Positions 9,943 to 20,769 of a DNA stretch of 64,000 nucleotides are shown piece by piece. Each line of letters opens with the position of its first letter. Within the stretch, counting starts at the first letter, position 1. The position numbers and the translations under genes were made by a program. The notes under the pieces are model-generated. The model did no database searches and was not told where the DNA came from. It saw nothing but the letters and a program-made list of their open reading frames with translations. This stretch comes from Chiua virens (taxonomy: Eukaryota; Basidiomycota; Agaricomycetes; Boletales; Boletaceae), in contig JAHNUO010000035.1 of NCBI GenBank assembly GCA_019787685.1, positions 1 through 64,000 of the forward strand. The letters run 5' to 3'.

Positions 9943-10790
9943 ATGTCAGCCCTTGCTCGCCGAACACCTGCGCGTCGCGTTCTCGTTCTTTTCTCCGAAC
10001 GGCGCGCATTTGCAACAGCTACTCACATCCCCCGCCCGCCCCCTCCTACAGAAGATCCTCCCATTGAGACCTTTTCAGCCCCATCAAAACCTAAACTTTA
10101 CTACACACGCCCTCCGCACAATGACTTACCGCAGATACAGGTACTACCGTTTATCTTCACTCGCTGCTCTTGTAAAAATTGAAGTGTGTTCTGACAGAAA
10201 CGATGGCCGTTCATTCTCGCATTTGCCGCTCTCGGGGTGTCCGGATGGGCTGCGTTTCTCCTCGTAGCGATGAATCAGGAACGTCTGTCGAGTTCCGTCG
10301 TACGCCAAATTCTGCAGACCGCGCGAGAAGATAAGGGCCTGCAGGCTGCGTTGGGCGACGCCATACGGTTTGAACCGACGTGGTATCTCAATGGTGACCC
10401 GTGGATCAATGGTTCTGTCCGTGTTTCGTTCCTTGCCGTGCTTCATTTTCTGTATTTTTGACTCATGCTGTGCGTTATGTAGATCAATCTACCGCAGGGA
10501 AATGTCGACGTAAGCTTTCGGCTCAAAGGGCACCGAGGTGAGTGGTGCTTTTTTGTCGAGCATAGATAGTACTCTTGATGTCGCTGTCAGGCAGCGGAAC
10601 GCTTTACTTTACCAGCATTCGCAAAGCAAAAGGGCAAGCATTCACGCCTCGTACGTCGTTCGCTTACCCGTGATGCCATCTGTCCATCTCACGAAACTCC
10701 TTAGTTCGGTTTAAGGTCATTTGTGATGATGGCAGAGTCGTCGACATTCTTCCGCAGTCTAGCAGCGTGTCTGGATCGCAATCACAATGA
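9943..10790 (+). CDS. COA1: Cytochrome c oxidase assembly factor 1 (Coa1-like)
   Basis: Inner-membrane factor that helps Cox1 maturation during complex IV assembly. Start chosen at ATG 9943 because MSALARRTPARRVLVLFSER followed by RAFATA is a typical mitochondrial presequence; an in-frame ATG at 9916 is possible. Exon 1 ends at 10140. Exon 2 (from 10198) gives KRWPFILAFAALGVSGWAAF, the single membrane segment, then NQERLSSSVVRQIL and the Coa1 core LGDAIRFEPTWYLNGDPWI. Later exons give INLPQGNVDVSFRLKGH, GSGTLYFTSIRKAKG and RFKVICDDGRVVDI, ending at TGA 10788-10790. The intron after DPWINGS has an uncommon donor, GTCCGT. Protein size fits the family. Confidence 0.85.
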
Positions 10791-10977
10791 ATCATCACTT
10801 GAATTCGCTTCTAGTCCATTACTTGGTGTGAAACCTGAAGGCCTCATGGGCCCACCAATGATGCCTGTGCAACGCCGCAAGCCCGAAATTTCAAATGTCA
10901 AAGGCTAGGAGGCAGTGTCGATCAATCGGCATCTACACTGGCGCCGAAGCCATGATTAATAAGACTTGTTCCTGACG

Positions 10978-10986
10978 TATATAAAG
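10978..10986 (+). promoter_or_regulatory. TATA box upstream of the NmrA-like gene
   Basis: TATATAAAG lies 56 bases before the ATG at 11042, a usual distance for a fungal core promoter. Confidence 0.5.
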
Positions 10987-11041
10987 CAGTCCAAACAGGT
11001 TGTGTCACGGCAAATTACTCGATACTTGAGCTTGCACGTCA

Positions 11042-11979
11042 ATGGCGATGAACGACATCAAAGTGTTAACGATCGGAGGGTCAAGGAACATCGGATACTT
11101 TTCTTCGAGAAGACTGCTTGGTATGTCTAGTGCTCTCGTAATATGTGCTGCGCTGAACGATGGTGGGGCAGACTTAGGGGCTATAGTTACTTTTCTTTTG
11201 AGAAAGCCGAATGTGTTTGATAACGATGAAGCGATTCAAGAGTATGTACGCGGCGGGAAAGCAAGACTTGTTCAGGGCGACGCACTCGTGAAGGAAGACG
11301 TCAAACGTGCGTGGGCTACTGCACAAGGCGATGACGGGAAGCCCATCGACTTTCTCGTGTTTACCGTCGGTAGGCCCCCGCCATTCATAGTTGATCTCAC
11401 TAGTAACGCTCGGTAGGTGGAACACCCCATTTCAAGCTCACCCAAGGTTTCGTGATCTCGCCTCCCAATCTCGTGACGCAATCTATCCTCAACTGCCTTG
11501 AGACCCTCCCAACGCCGTATCCCAACATCATCACCATTTCATCTGCCGGACTTACTCACGCGGGACACCAGGTGCTCCCGCTCCTTCTCAAGCCATTATA
11601 CAGTTACTGCCTCCCTGTCCCCCATGCGGACAAGTGCGGTACGGAAGAAGTGCTGGCGTATTGTGCCGGTTGGGAATGGCATGCGGAGGATAGTCCCGGG
11701 CCGGAGGTACTTGCTAGAGACTGGAAGACGAATGCAGGTCTACCGGCACCAGGGACGTTGAAGAACATAGTGGTAATTCGGCCCGCGTTGTTGACCGATG
11801 GGGCGTGCCGTGCGGACACTCAGGAACCGGGGGCGTCTGGGTCGCCGTATACGGTCAAAGAAGGGGACTTGGCAGGGGCGTGGACGGTTTCGAGGAAAGA
11901 TGTGGCGCATTTCCTGGTGGAGAGAGTGATCAAGGAATGGGATGAATGGAAGGGAAAGCGAATCACCATTGCCTACTAG
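11042..11979 (+). CDS. NAD(P)-binding Rossmann-fold protein, NmrA/SDR-like
   Basis: Probable NAD(P)-dependent epimerase/reductase-like protein of unknown substrate. The N-terminus reads KVLTIGGSRNIGYFSSRRLL, a Rossmann start with a glycine-rich loop. Splicing out 11121-11177 joins LLG to AIVTFLLRKPNVF (second beta strand), and splicing out 11370-11416 joins FLVFTVG to GTPHFKLTQGFVISPPNLVT. Then come IITISSAGLT (the SDR serine region) and PLYSYC. The C-terminus has IVVIRPALLTDG and TVSRKDVAHFLVE, which are classic for atypical SDRs. Length about 275 residues. The first intron is 57 nt, a multiple of three and free of stops, so the unspliced frame is deceptively open. It follows Coa1 on the same strand without obvious functional link. 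Confidence 0.8.
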
Positions 11980-13621
11980 GATTGATTACTGGTGGATCGA
12001 GTAAGTGACTCCGAGTCACCTCAGGCTGGTGCTGCTGATACGTCATCGTGGGCTGGAAGGCGCGCCCCGCGCGCCACAAGTGTTCTACATACGAGTTTCC
12101 GTGATACTTTGACTAATCTCGTACTTTTACACTCACATTAGAACGAAATGAGAATATCAATGAGAATATCAATTTTTGATCGCAGAACTTTAGAACAGCC
12201 TACTCGGAGTAGTCCGACCTTACGTTGGTAGAGTCTTGGCCCATCGCATTATGTAATGGCCGTTTTTACTATCTTTGACTGCGAGTCGGAGATATCTTGC
12301 CAAGGTGTTGAACTTCTACTTGGCGATGGGGTCTGCAACATGCTCTACAGGGCTAAGCAAGACTTGGATCTACTATCGACTGATAGATTTGAATACGTCC
12401 AGTGGCTTAGGTATGTCGCCCCTGTCGCCTTCCGGGTCAGGCTGAAGCACTGACTAAAGTTCTAATGACTTGGCTCGACCAACTAGAGTCTAGTGGCCTT
12501 ATACTTCCGAGTACACCCGTGTCAAGGCTCGACTTGCTTGTAAATAGTACCTAATAGTATTGAGTTCCACTGGACACATACCCACCCTCCCTGCCGTTAT
12601 CTCAAAGCAACGTGGTCATTGAGCCTTGGCCTCGGCCTCGTTCTTCGTCCTCAAGACTTTCTTGGATGCACTGTACGTTATCTCCCTGGGTGCTCTGACA
12701 TGTCTCATCTTCAGAAATGATGAACCGCCTTCTCCGCCCTCTTGGACAACGCCTGCACATGCGCTTCACGTGTGGTGGGTAGCGCTTGAATCACAGTTCG
12801 AAAACCTAACCGCCCCTTGACCTTGACTCTCGGCCTTGGCCCTCTCATACATCTAGATCTCCACCATGATGCGTGCCGCATTACACCCGAATCGGCCTCC
12901 TTCCAGGCGCAGCTCCATCGGCCAAGGTTTTCTCAGGCGCAATATCCCCATAATTAAAAACCCGAATAGATTGTCCCGGAGAGTGGTATCCTCTTGTTAG
13001 GATCGCGTTTCGCATTCAGGATGAAGACGTTAGTATCCATGGTGCTGCCTCGATTCGCGGCGGACTCGGAGTACACGACACCCCGAGCGGTCGGATGTTC
13101 AGTGTCCAGACTTTCACATTCACAACTCACAAGCCAGATTCCAAAAGGCTAGTCGCCTCTTGGTTTGCTCGCTGGACAATAGCCAAACCCCGACTCGCAA
13201 TAACAAGTTCTGTTTGGCCGGTAAATCAATGTAACTCGTAAATGGAACGCGGTCGAAAGCAGTCTAACGCTCTGCATTCACATAGCTATTTACAACGATT
13301 TTTGAGAACCTCAATTCACGTCAAAGCGACCGAATCTCGGTCGGATGAAGTTCGATATTTTAGTCACAAGAGGGGCAATGCCTTTACGCCCGCTCTGTCT
13401 GCAAATCAATCATTGTGCCTGTCCAATCAAGCAATAATAACTCTGGGAGGTGTATGGATTAATCTCGCAACGTAAACAGGTTCCCGGTGACGGAATGGCG
13501 GATGCGTCAATGATGACACGAGCGTTCAGCTGTGTATGTAATCAGGCCGCATCATATGTTGTTCCTCATACCTGTGCTCACCAAGCCCACATGTTCAATG
13601 AGTTTTCGAGGTACATACTAG
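11980..13621. other. Long intergenic region upstream of acyltransferase A
   Basis: Only short open frames (65 and 64 codons at 12256 and 12626) without recognisable motifs. A short direct repeat, ATGAGAATATCA, occurs twice near 12150-12170. From about 13370 the sequence is homologous to the promoter of paralogue B (18600-18850): shared blocks include ACGCCCGCTCTGT.TGCAAATCA and CGCAACGTAAACAGG. The duplicated unit therefore starts here, about 300 bases before the gene. Confidence 0.5.
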
Positions 13622-13629
13622 TATATAAA
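13622..13629 (+). promoter_or_regulatory. TATA box of acyltransferase A
   Basis: TATATAAA 41 bases before the ATG at 13670. The same box and spacing occur before paralogue B, inside a conserved duplicated promoter. Confidence 0.6.
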
Positions 13630-13669
13630 GAGCGGATGGAATGATTCTGTCAACCAGCTCACATTCACT

Positions 13670-15577
13670 ATGTCCCATTTACCTCCCTATCTTCCTCCGG
13701 CCTCACCGTGGGTCCTCGATGTGAATCGTAGTCCTCCTGTGTATACTCGGTCAGTCTTGTAGCAATACATACTATGTTGTCATTTGACTGATCATCCACC
13801 TACGTTTTCACCAGAGCTATGTTGGGTTCTGAGCTTGCCTCACAACGAACCTCAATGGTCCTTGGAGGGTGGGTACTTTCTCTTCAGCATCCTGATAGGT
13901 AGTTTCACCATCCAACAGTGTCGGTGACATATGCCTTGGTCTCAACCTCACCTCTTCGTTGAAGGTAGAAGACATGATAGATCGCACTCGCCGAGCTGTC
14001 GATAAACTCCGGTAAGAATGTTCACATTGTGCAAGCGCTTGTATGAAGTAGTTTCCCCTTCTGGGTCCTACTAGCTTCGTGTCTCCTCTCATCGCATGCA
14101 CTATCGAAGGGGACATTCGATCCCTCAGATGGGTATATACTCAATCTGCTGATCGCAAAGCTTGGCTCGATCTTGCCTTTGCCGTCGAAGACCGAGGAGA
14201 ATCACTCGAGTCATCCGATTTCGCGAACACGGTGGTTCTCAGCAAACTCCCGTACACAGACGGGAAAGGCGCGGTTACTCATGTTAGGGTTTTTCTGCTC
14301 ACGACATCCAAAGTGCGCACCGATAACACCAGGGAATATGGCCTGTTCTTCCATTGTCCTCACAGCATGATGGATGCAGCTCCTGCACTCTACGCACTGA
14401 ACTCAATGCTGGAGTGGATGACTGGCAAGGGCTTGGACGTCACGATCATGCCGTCGATCGAGTGGAAGAACCTTCCTGTGGATCCAATCACCGCGACAGG
14501 AGGGCCAATTAAAGAATGGGAGACATCAGCCGGCAGACAATTCCTGCAGGAGCTTCAGCAGCAACGGAATGAGACTACAGTAGGTGTCACCGAACTGTTG
14601 CTTCAAAGGTCTTTCTGTGAGAATGTTGATTTGAACGCATCCTAGAATTATATCACTCTCGCCCGTCCATCTCGCCCAGTCGATATGACAGAAAAACCAT
14701 TGCATTATGTGTTAACCTTATCGGAATCTGAAACGGCAGCAATCGTTGCACAGACGAAGAAATTAGGGTTGTCTATAATGGCGTTATATCAAGCAGCAAA
14801 TGCTTTGGCACAGTTGAAGATGAATCCAATACGTCCTGGAGATGACGTAGATTTCGCACTTGAATTGATCCCGTGAGTGACACTTGCTTCACTTCGATAT
14901 GTCCCGGAACCTGAGTATGCTTTACCTGAATCCTCAGGACCTCCCTTCATCGTTTCCTTAAACCACCCGTCAATCCAAAGACACACCTTGTTTCAGCGCT
15001 GACCCCTCTGTCGATGCGTTTCCCAATGGCCCGGCACTTGAAGGAACCCACCGAGAGGGAAAGACTGATCTCGACGGCGAGGGAAATTCATGAGCGTCTC
15101 AAAAACCTCATGGCTAATCCATGCCTTCCTCAATTCGGAGTGGTCCATGCCGCCTTACCGCCGCCCAGGGACGGTGGCCGGATGCAGAATCCTTGGCGTT
15201 GTGGAGTGGATAGCTTGGGAGTCTTGGAGGCCTTCGTGAAGACCGATCACGGGGCAATCAAAGTTGACAGCATGACCGCAGGAAATCGCAAGGGGCCTTA
15301 CACGTGTGTGGTTTTATCATCGCTGTTCCAACTTTAACACCTTACCTTGTTTTCCTTTTTCTTCTTTTCGCTTGACAGGACTCTGCATGTGTGGACGATC
15401 CACAAGAAGCTCACGTTCGATATTCAGGTAGGTTACCTCGATGCTATCCAAACGTTACTAAACGTCGTTCTCTGCCAGGGTGCCGCTGCTTGGGGAGAGA
15501 AAACCTTGAGGACAATCGTGGGTGAGACCGCAAGGATCGGGTCTCTCATTCTGGAGGACCGTTCTGCGAAACTCTGA
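13670..15577 (+). CDS. HxxxD acyltransferase-like protein, paralogue A
   Basis: Multi-exon gene encoding about 440 residues. Exon 1 starts MSHLPPYLPPASPWVLDVNR. The long exon 4 holds RWVYTQ, AWLDLAFAVED, YTDGKGAVTH and the motif FHCPHSMMDAAPAL, an HxxxD near residue 172. This is the catalytic signature of CoA-dependent acyltransferases and NRPS condensation domains (BAHD, alcohol acetyltransferase and Tri3-like enzymes). Later exons give MTEKPLHYVLTLSESETAAI, LSMRFPMARHLKEPTERERL, WRCGVDSLGVLEAF, LHVWTIHKKLTFDIQ and GAAAWGEKTL...ILEDRSAKL. Exon borders were set by alignment to paralogue B. No DFGWG-type second motif is evident, so the reaction is uncertain. No signal peptide; probably cytosolic. 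Substrate unknown; no biosynthetic cluster surrounds it. Confidence 0.7.
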
Positions 15578-16194
15578 GACATGGAATCCGAAGTTTGGTT
15601 CAGACTGGATGTATCCGTGATTATGCTTTTATGTTTCTGTTGGTATTGGGACTATGCTTGATGGATGTTGTTGCTCAGGCAGTACGACCGTTCCGCTACC
15701 GCTGACCCTGTGGCTTCTAGTGATCAACATGGTAGCGCTTCGAGTTATGTTGAACGATTCTGGTAGACGCTGAGGCAGACGTTTATGTAAAATACTAGTA
15801 ATCGATGTTGTCAATATTTGGAGGCCCGAAAACACTGTTAAAAATGTACATGGGGCGCTTGCACCGCCTCTTCTGCATCACAGAAGATTCCTCCCGTTGA
15901 AATCTGGACTTCACTATATGCGTAAACACACGCTTTCCTCCGCCCATCGATGAATTGGACTTTTCTCAACATCTATTACCGCATTTTGACCTCAGGAATT
16001 GGTCAAGAACTCCTCGTGCCTGCAGTGCTGGCTTCCATCTCAGTTCCTGAGAATATGGAAAGATCCTGTCAGTCGTTCTGATGAGCGGCGGTTTTTGCAC
16101 TTAAGTAATTGCTTGGCTCGGGCTACGTTACATTTGGGACACACTTTGAAACGAACACAGGTGCCTGGTCACTGGGTGTACATGTGAAGGCCAA
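15578..16194. repeat. 3' flank of A, duplicated after B
   Basis: After the stop, ATGGAATCCGAAG(T/C)TTGGTTCA occurs in both loci. About 15870-16000 (AGAAGATTC.TCCC.TTGAA, then CTATATG.GTAA, TACCGCATTTTG.CCT) is matched at 21090-21210. The duplicated unit thus extends about 430 bases beyond the gene. No coding gene is visible. The right end runs into the EXO70 fragment; similarity to the EXO70 upstream DNA (GGGACACACTTTGAAACGAACACAGG here) begins before 16190. Confidence 0.6.
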
Positions 16195-16735
16195 GGCAGC
16201 TCGATGAAGACGCAGAGATTAAATTGGCAAGTTTCATGGTTGCCACGAATTTGGATTTACGTGATTAACATGCAACCTATCCGAACGTAGCTCGAAGTCG
16301 AGGAAGGCATCGCTGAAGAGGAGGGTTACGTTCTACGCGGGTACGTACATATGCTTTCGTACGAGCTTTCTCAAGTCCTCAGGCTAGTCAACTGGCAATA
16401 TATGTCGATGCACTTGCGCGGTTGAGTGCAGCCATCGGCATTGCGTTCATATCGTCCGATGAAGACTCTTGCGAGGTGTTTCCGTGGACCTGCAGTTTGA
16501 GTACCGAAGTAGGTTATGATAGTCTTTCGATCGATGGCCCACCTCGTCGTCGAAAATGGTGCAAAGACGTTAACGCGGTTATATACCTACGAAATGGTCG
16601 CTGAAGCGCTGAAGGACCATCGAGTTCGCCTCCGATACTAGTAGCGGGTCTTGATTTCACTCTAGCGACGTTTCCAGCAGAGTTGCATGCCCATCTCAAG
16701 CCTCTCGTAGCGTTCTTGGGTTCCTGACCAACACG
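16195..16735 (+). pseudogene. Truncated, internally deleted copy of EXO70 5' part
   Basis: The fragment parallels the intact EXO70 gene at 26743-27540. It keeps a damaged exon 1 (GATGAAGACGCAGAGATTAA, lacking the ATG-GAC start), the GC-type first intron, then jumps directly to the exon coding for GIAEEEGYVLRG. Deleted are the exons for LEQNLNKTHQ through ALLKIDEVAS. It continues with a splice giving QASQLAIYVDALARLSAA and SSDEDSCE, then ARLVE-like and PAELHAHLKPLVAFLG before a stop. Nucleotide similarity is obvious throughout. It lies immediately downstream of paralogue A and 10 kb before the parent gene, on the same strand. Loss of start, internal exons and the whole Exo70 C-terminus make it nonfunctional. 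Confidence 0.85.
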
Positions 16736-18600
16736 TTTAAGTAGCCGACCATTTGTTTATAAAACAGAACTGAGATTTCAAACCTCACTGGTGATGCTAC
16801 CATGGAGGGTGGTGGTAGGTGCTGAATTATCTAGGAGGCTAGGGCAGCGTTCTATACTTGAAGTTCTCTGGAGCCCCTGGAAGGCTGAACGAGACCCGTC
16901 GCGGCAGCTCTGACGTGACACATAGGCCTCTGATTTGCAGATCCACGTCATGATGTCATCGCGATGAGGTACCAAAGTGGTGGGATGAAGGGAGGCGAGA
17001 GGCGAGAGGCGAGAGGGCGACACAACCGTGACGGCGTAGTAGCACGGCGACACGAAAGGGGGGGAAGAAGAGGAGTGACAGGATGTCGTCATAACACGGC
17101 ATACCCGAAGACCATCAAGCGTACGAAACAATAAACAGAGCCAGGAGCCAGGACATCGTAACGGGACGCATCCTTGTAGTGTCGCGCTGCGTCGTTGCCT
17201 CGACAGGAACCTAACAGGTGGTGAGACCAAGGCGATAGGATGATGCGACGAGTCGACAATGTAAATAGGTGCCAGTGACAACACGTTGCATCCGAGTCGT
17301 TGTCTCGTTGCAGCAAATAACGGGGACATAGGGAGCCGGCAGGTGACGTCTGCCAATGTTGTCCCCTCTTGACTCGAAGTGGAAAGGAAGAATTTCGGTT
17401 GCGACTATTGGCGCGGGACGTGACGGTCTGGTTCCCATGCAATGCGGATGTTCCAAGAGCGGAAGTTGATGATGGACGTGACCTGACGAGAGCTGCAAAT
17501 ATTAGCAAGGTGGTGAACACTTGAACAGAGGCGTACAGGTAAATACATGTAACACTAAATGGTAACTTAGTTGCTTTGAGTCAAGGGTGAGCAAATCATC
17601 GACGGGCCATCGATGACAAATATACACAGTGGATTGGCAACACGGGAAAGGGGGGAGCATAAACTGGACCCTTGGGTCCCGACGTCGACATTGGCAAAAT
17701 AGTATGAACATGAACCGAAATGAAACCAAATGGGAAGTATGGTGCCAACCTTCCTTAAGCCGATTTCATGACGGTAGACCGCTTTCGAAAACGCTCCACT
17801 CAGGTTTTTGTTTACCTGAGTTTAATACGAAATATGGCCACCACGGAGCATACCAGATTTTTTGCGATTAGGATGGGTTTTAACTTGAACTGTGATCGAA
17901 TGACGACGGCATGTTGATGAGTTGAATAACAAACTCGTGTGCCTCCTCATTATAGAGCCAAATTGTCTAAATCGTCCATGCCATCGCGTGGTGGCGCCAT
18001 TGCCACGTGGGCGAGTTGTCGACAGACCGACGACGGACCCGAACAACATACGTACATACCAGGAGGAGCAGAATGGGGCCGTGCGTGGGCAGGTGGCGCA
18101 AAAGGCGTGGGCAGGTGTAGGGTGATAGCGTGCGTACGAAGGAAGGGAGACTGAGAATGTGACAGGGCGGAGGCAAGCGCCAAGTAATTTGTCTTTGTTT
18201 GGTTGCTCTTCTCGGAACAAAAGCTCCGAATACGGTAACGAGCGATAACTCGGTTTAGCTCGGCTCGCTACAGAATAGCAATAGTTCTACATGCCGGGCG
18301 CATGATCAGTGAACTAGAAGATACGTGATGTGACTCAGGACTCAGTAGTCTGAGACTAAGCTTCAAAAAACTTTTTTAAAACCTTGGTTGCCTGGTTTAT
18401 CGACTTTTGAGAGTGATGGAGGCAGCCCACAAAAGAGCAGCAAGCGGGTAATCTCACAAAACGCTCCTCCTACGCTCGTCTCGGCCCATCAGCCGTTCCG
18501 AACGCATTCCTAATTAGTCACTTCCAAGAAGTGACATGCGTCTTCTGGACGCCGGAAGCTTCCTAACAGCGACCAGGAGGGCTGGACTCGAGACTAGATC
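16736..18600. other. Intergenic region with repeats, no gene seen
   Basis: A short tandem array of GGCGAGA lies at about 16986-17018. Minus-strand open frames between 16778 and 17729 have no recognised domain, overlap one another in different frames, and show no consistent exon logic. 17600-17760 is a copy of a dispersed repeat also present twice near 29.5-29.8 kb. A small hairpin (ACTCAGGT/ACCTGAGT) sits at 17799-17821. From about 18600 the duplicated promoter of paralogue B begins. Confidence 0.5.
17600..17760. repeat. Dispersed repeat copy R1
   Basis: Shares with 29505-29670 the blocks ACACGGGAAA, CATTGGCAAAAT and GAACATGAACCGAAAT.AAACC, then GG.A.TA.GG.GCCAACCT.CC. A third copy is at 29745-29835. 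No target duplication or coding capacity recognised; possibly a nonautonomous element or remnant. Confidence 0.6.
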
Positions 18601-18805
18601 TACGCCCGCTCTGTTTGCAAATCAACGTGCCTTCCCAATCGAGCGATACCCCTGAGGACGGCATGCACTTTGCACATCCCGTCGCAACGTAAACAGGCTA
18701 CAGAACGACTCGGAAATGGCGGGTGGGAAATGATGATTAGGCCAAGCTGTGTAGTAATCCGGCCGATTTAGCGACCATGCTCAAACTAACCCTGATTTAT
18801 CGAGG

Positions 18806-18813
18806 TATATAAA
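18806..18813 (+). promoter_or_regulatory. TATA box of acyltransferase B
   Basis: TATATAAA 41 bases before the ATG at 18854, as in paralogue A; the surrounding sequence (AAAGA.CGGAT.GAATGA) is conserved between the two promoters. Confidence 0.6.
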
Positions 18814-18853
18814 GAACGGATAGAATGACGCTATCAACCAGCCCACATTCATT

Positions 18854-20769
18854 ATGCCCCGTTTACCACCCCTTCGTCCATCACCATGGGTTTTTGATGC
18901 GAATCGTAACCCTCCGGTGTATACCCGGTCAGTCTTGTAATTACTACTACAAATTATGTTCCGTCTGACTGATGATCTGCCTTTGTTTTTACCAGAGCTA
19001 TGATGGGTTCTGAGCTTGCTACTCAACGAACTACTGTAGCCCTTGGAGGGTGAGTAATTTTTCTTTCGCCTCATGATAGGTATATTCACCATACAACAGT
19101 GTTGGTGACACATGTCTTGGTCTCAACCTCGTTTCTTCGTTGAATAAAGAAGAAATGATAGATCGTACTCGCCGAGCTGTCGATAAACTCCGGTAAGGAC
19201 GCAACTTGCTGTTCAAGTGTCTTTATGTGAACCCCCCCATCTGGGTTCTAGTTTCGTGTCTCCTCTCATCGCATGCACTGTAGAGGGTGATGTTCAATCC
19301 TACCGATGGGTATATACCCCTTCCGGTGACCGGAAAGCATGGCTCGATCTCGCCTTTGCCGTCGAAGACCGAGGAGAATCCATCAACCCATCCGAATTTG
19401 CAAACGCGGTGGTCCTTAAGAAACTCCCGTACACAGACGGGAAAGGCACGGCCATTCATTTCAGGGTTTATCTGCTTACAACCTCCAAAGCACGCTCCGA
19501 TAACACCCAGGAATATGGTCTGTACTTCCACAGTGCTCACTGCCTGATGGATGCAGCTCCTGCACTTTGCGCACTGAACTCAATGCTGGAGTGGATGACT
19601 GGCAAGGGCACGGACGTCACGATTGTACCGTCGATTGAGTGGAAAAACCTTCCTGTGGATCCAATCACCGCGACAGGAGGGCTAGCGAAAGAATGGGAGA
19701 CATCGCTCGGCACGCAATTTATGGAGGAGCTTGAGCGGGTGCAAGACGACACTAGGGTAAGTGTTACGACAATACTTCTTCGAGGATTGTGCGTGTATGA
19801 GTGTTAACGTGAACGTCTTCTAGGATTATATTGGCCTTACCCCTCCATCTCGCCCACTCAATATGACAGATAAACCGCTCCACTATGTGGCAGCACTATC
19901 GGAATCTGAAACGGCAGCCATCGTTGCGCAGACGAAGAAATTAGGGATCTCTGTAACGGCGTTATATCAGGCAGCAAATGCTTTGGCACAGCTGAGGTTG
20001 AATCCCAAACGTCCTGGAGCTGATCTTGATCTTTCGCTTGCAGTAATCCCGTGGGTAACATTTATATATAACCCCGGAATATTGTTCACTCCTACTTACG
20101 TTGTTTCACCTAAATCCTCAGTATTTCCCTCCAACGTTTCCTCAAACCGCCCGCGAATCCAAAGTCACACTTTGTTTCAGCGCTCACCGCTCTGTCGTTG
20201 CGTTTCCCGGTGACCCAGTGCTTGAAGGAACCCACCGAGAGGGGAAGACTGATCGCGATCGCGAGAGAAGTCCATGAACGTCTCGGAAAACTTGTGGCTC
20301 ATCCTTGTCTTCCTCAACTCGGAGTGGCGATGGCCTCCATACCGCCGTCCCAAAAGAAGAATGGTGGGCGAATGCAGAATCCTTGGCGCTGTGGAGTGGA
20401 TAGCTTGGGAATCTTGGAGGCCCTCGTGAAGACCGATCACGGGGCAATCAAAGTTGACAGCATGACCGCAGGAAATCGCAAGGGACCTTACACGTAAGCA
20501 GTTTTATCGCCGCTGTTCCGATTCTCGCGCACGCTTACATATTCTTTCCTTTTACATTGCAGGACGATGCATGTGTGGACGATGCACAACAAGCTCACGT
20601 TTGATATCCAGGTAGGCTATTTCAATGCTATCTACTCGTTACTTAACACCCCTCTAATCCGTCGCCATGCAAGGGTGCTTCTGCTTGGGGAGAGAAGACA
20701 TTGAAGACCCTTGTGGAGGATACTGTGAAGATCGGGTCTCTCATTCTCGAGCCTCCTGCGAAACTCTGA
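18854..20769 (+). CDS. HxxxD acyltransferase-like protein, paralogue B
   Basis: Tandem duplicate of paralogue A with the same exon plan and most residues identical. Exon 1 reads MPRLPPLRPSPWVFDANR. Exon 4 has FVSPLIACTVEGD, AWLDLAFAVEDRGES and FHSAHCLMDAAPAL with the HxxxD motif intact. Then follow IGLTPPSRPLNMTDKPLHYV, SLRFPVTQCLKEPTERGRL, WRCGVDSLGILEALVKTD, MHVWTMHNKLTFDIQ and GASAWGEKTL...ILEPPAKL. Introns are conserved in place with diverged sequence, and no frameshift or stop is visible, so selection appears to have kept both copies. Function is inferred only at superfamily level (CoA-dependent acyl transfer). It is followed by the decayed copy C. Confidence 0.7.

Noticed and set aside
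12256..12820. Two 64-65 codon plus frames
   Set aside because: No recognisable motif, no splice-linked partner, and random frames of this length are expected.
16778..17729. Several minus-strand frames of 60-192 codons
   Set aside because: They overlap each other in different frames, include a GGCGAGA tandem array and a dispersed repeat, and show no domain or plausible splice chain.
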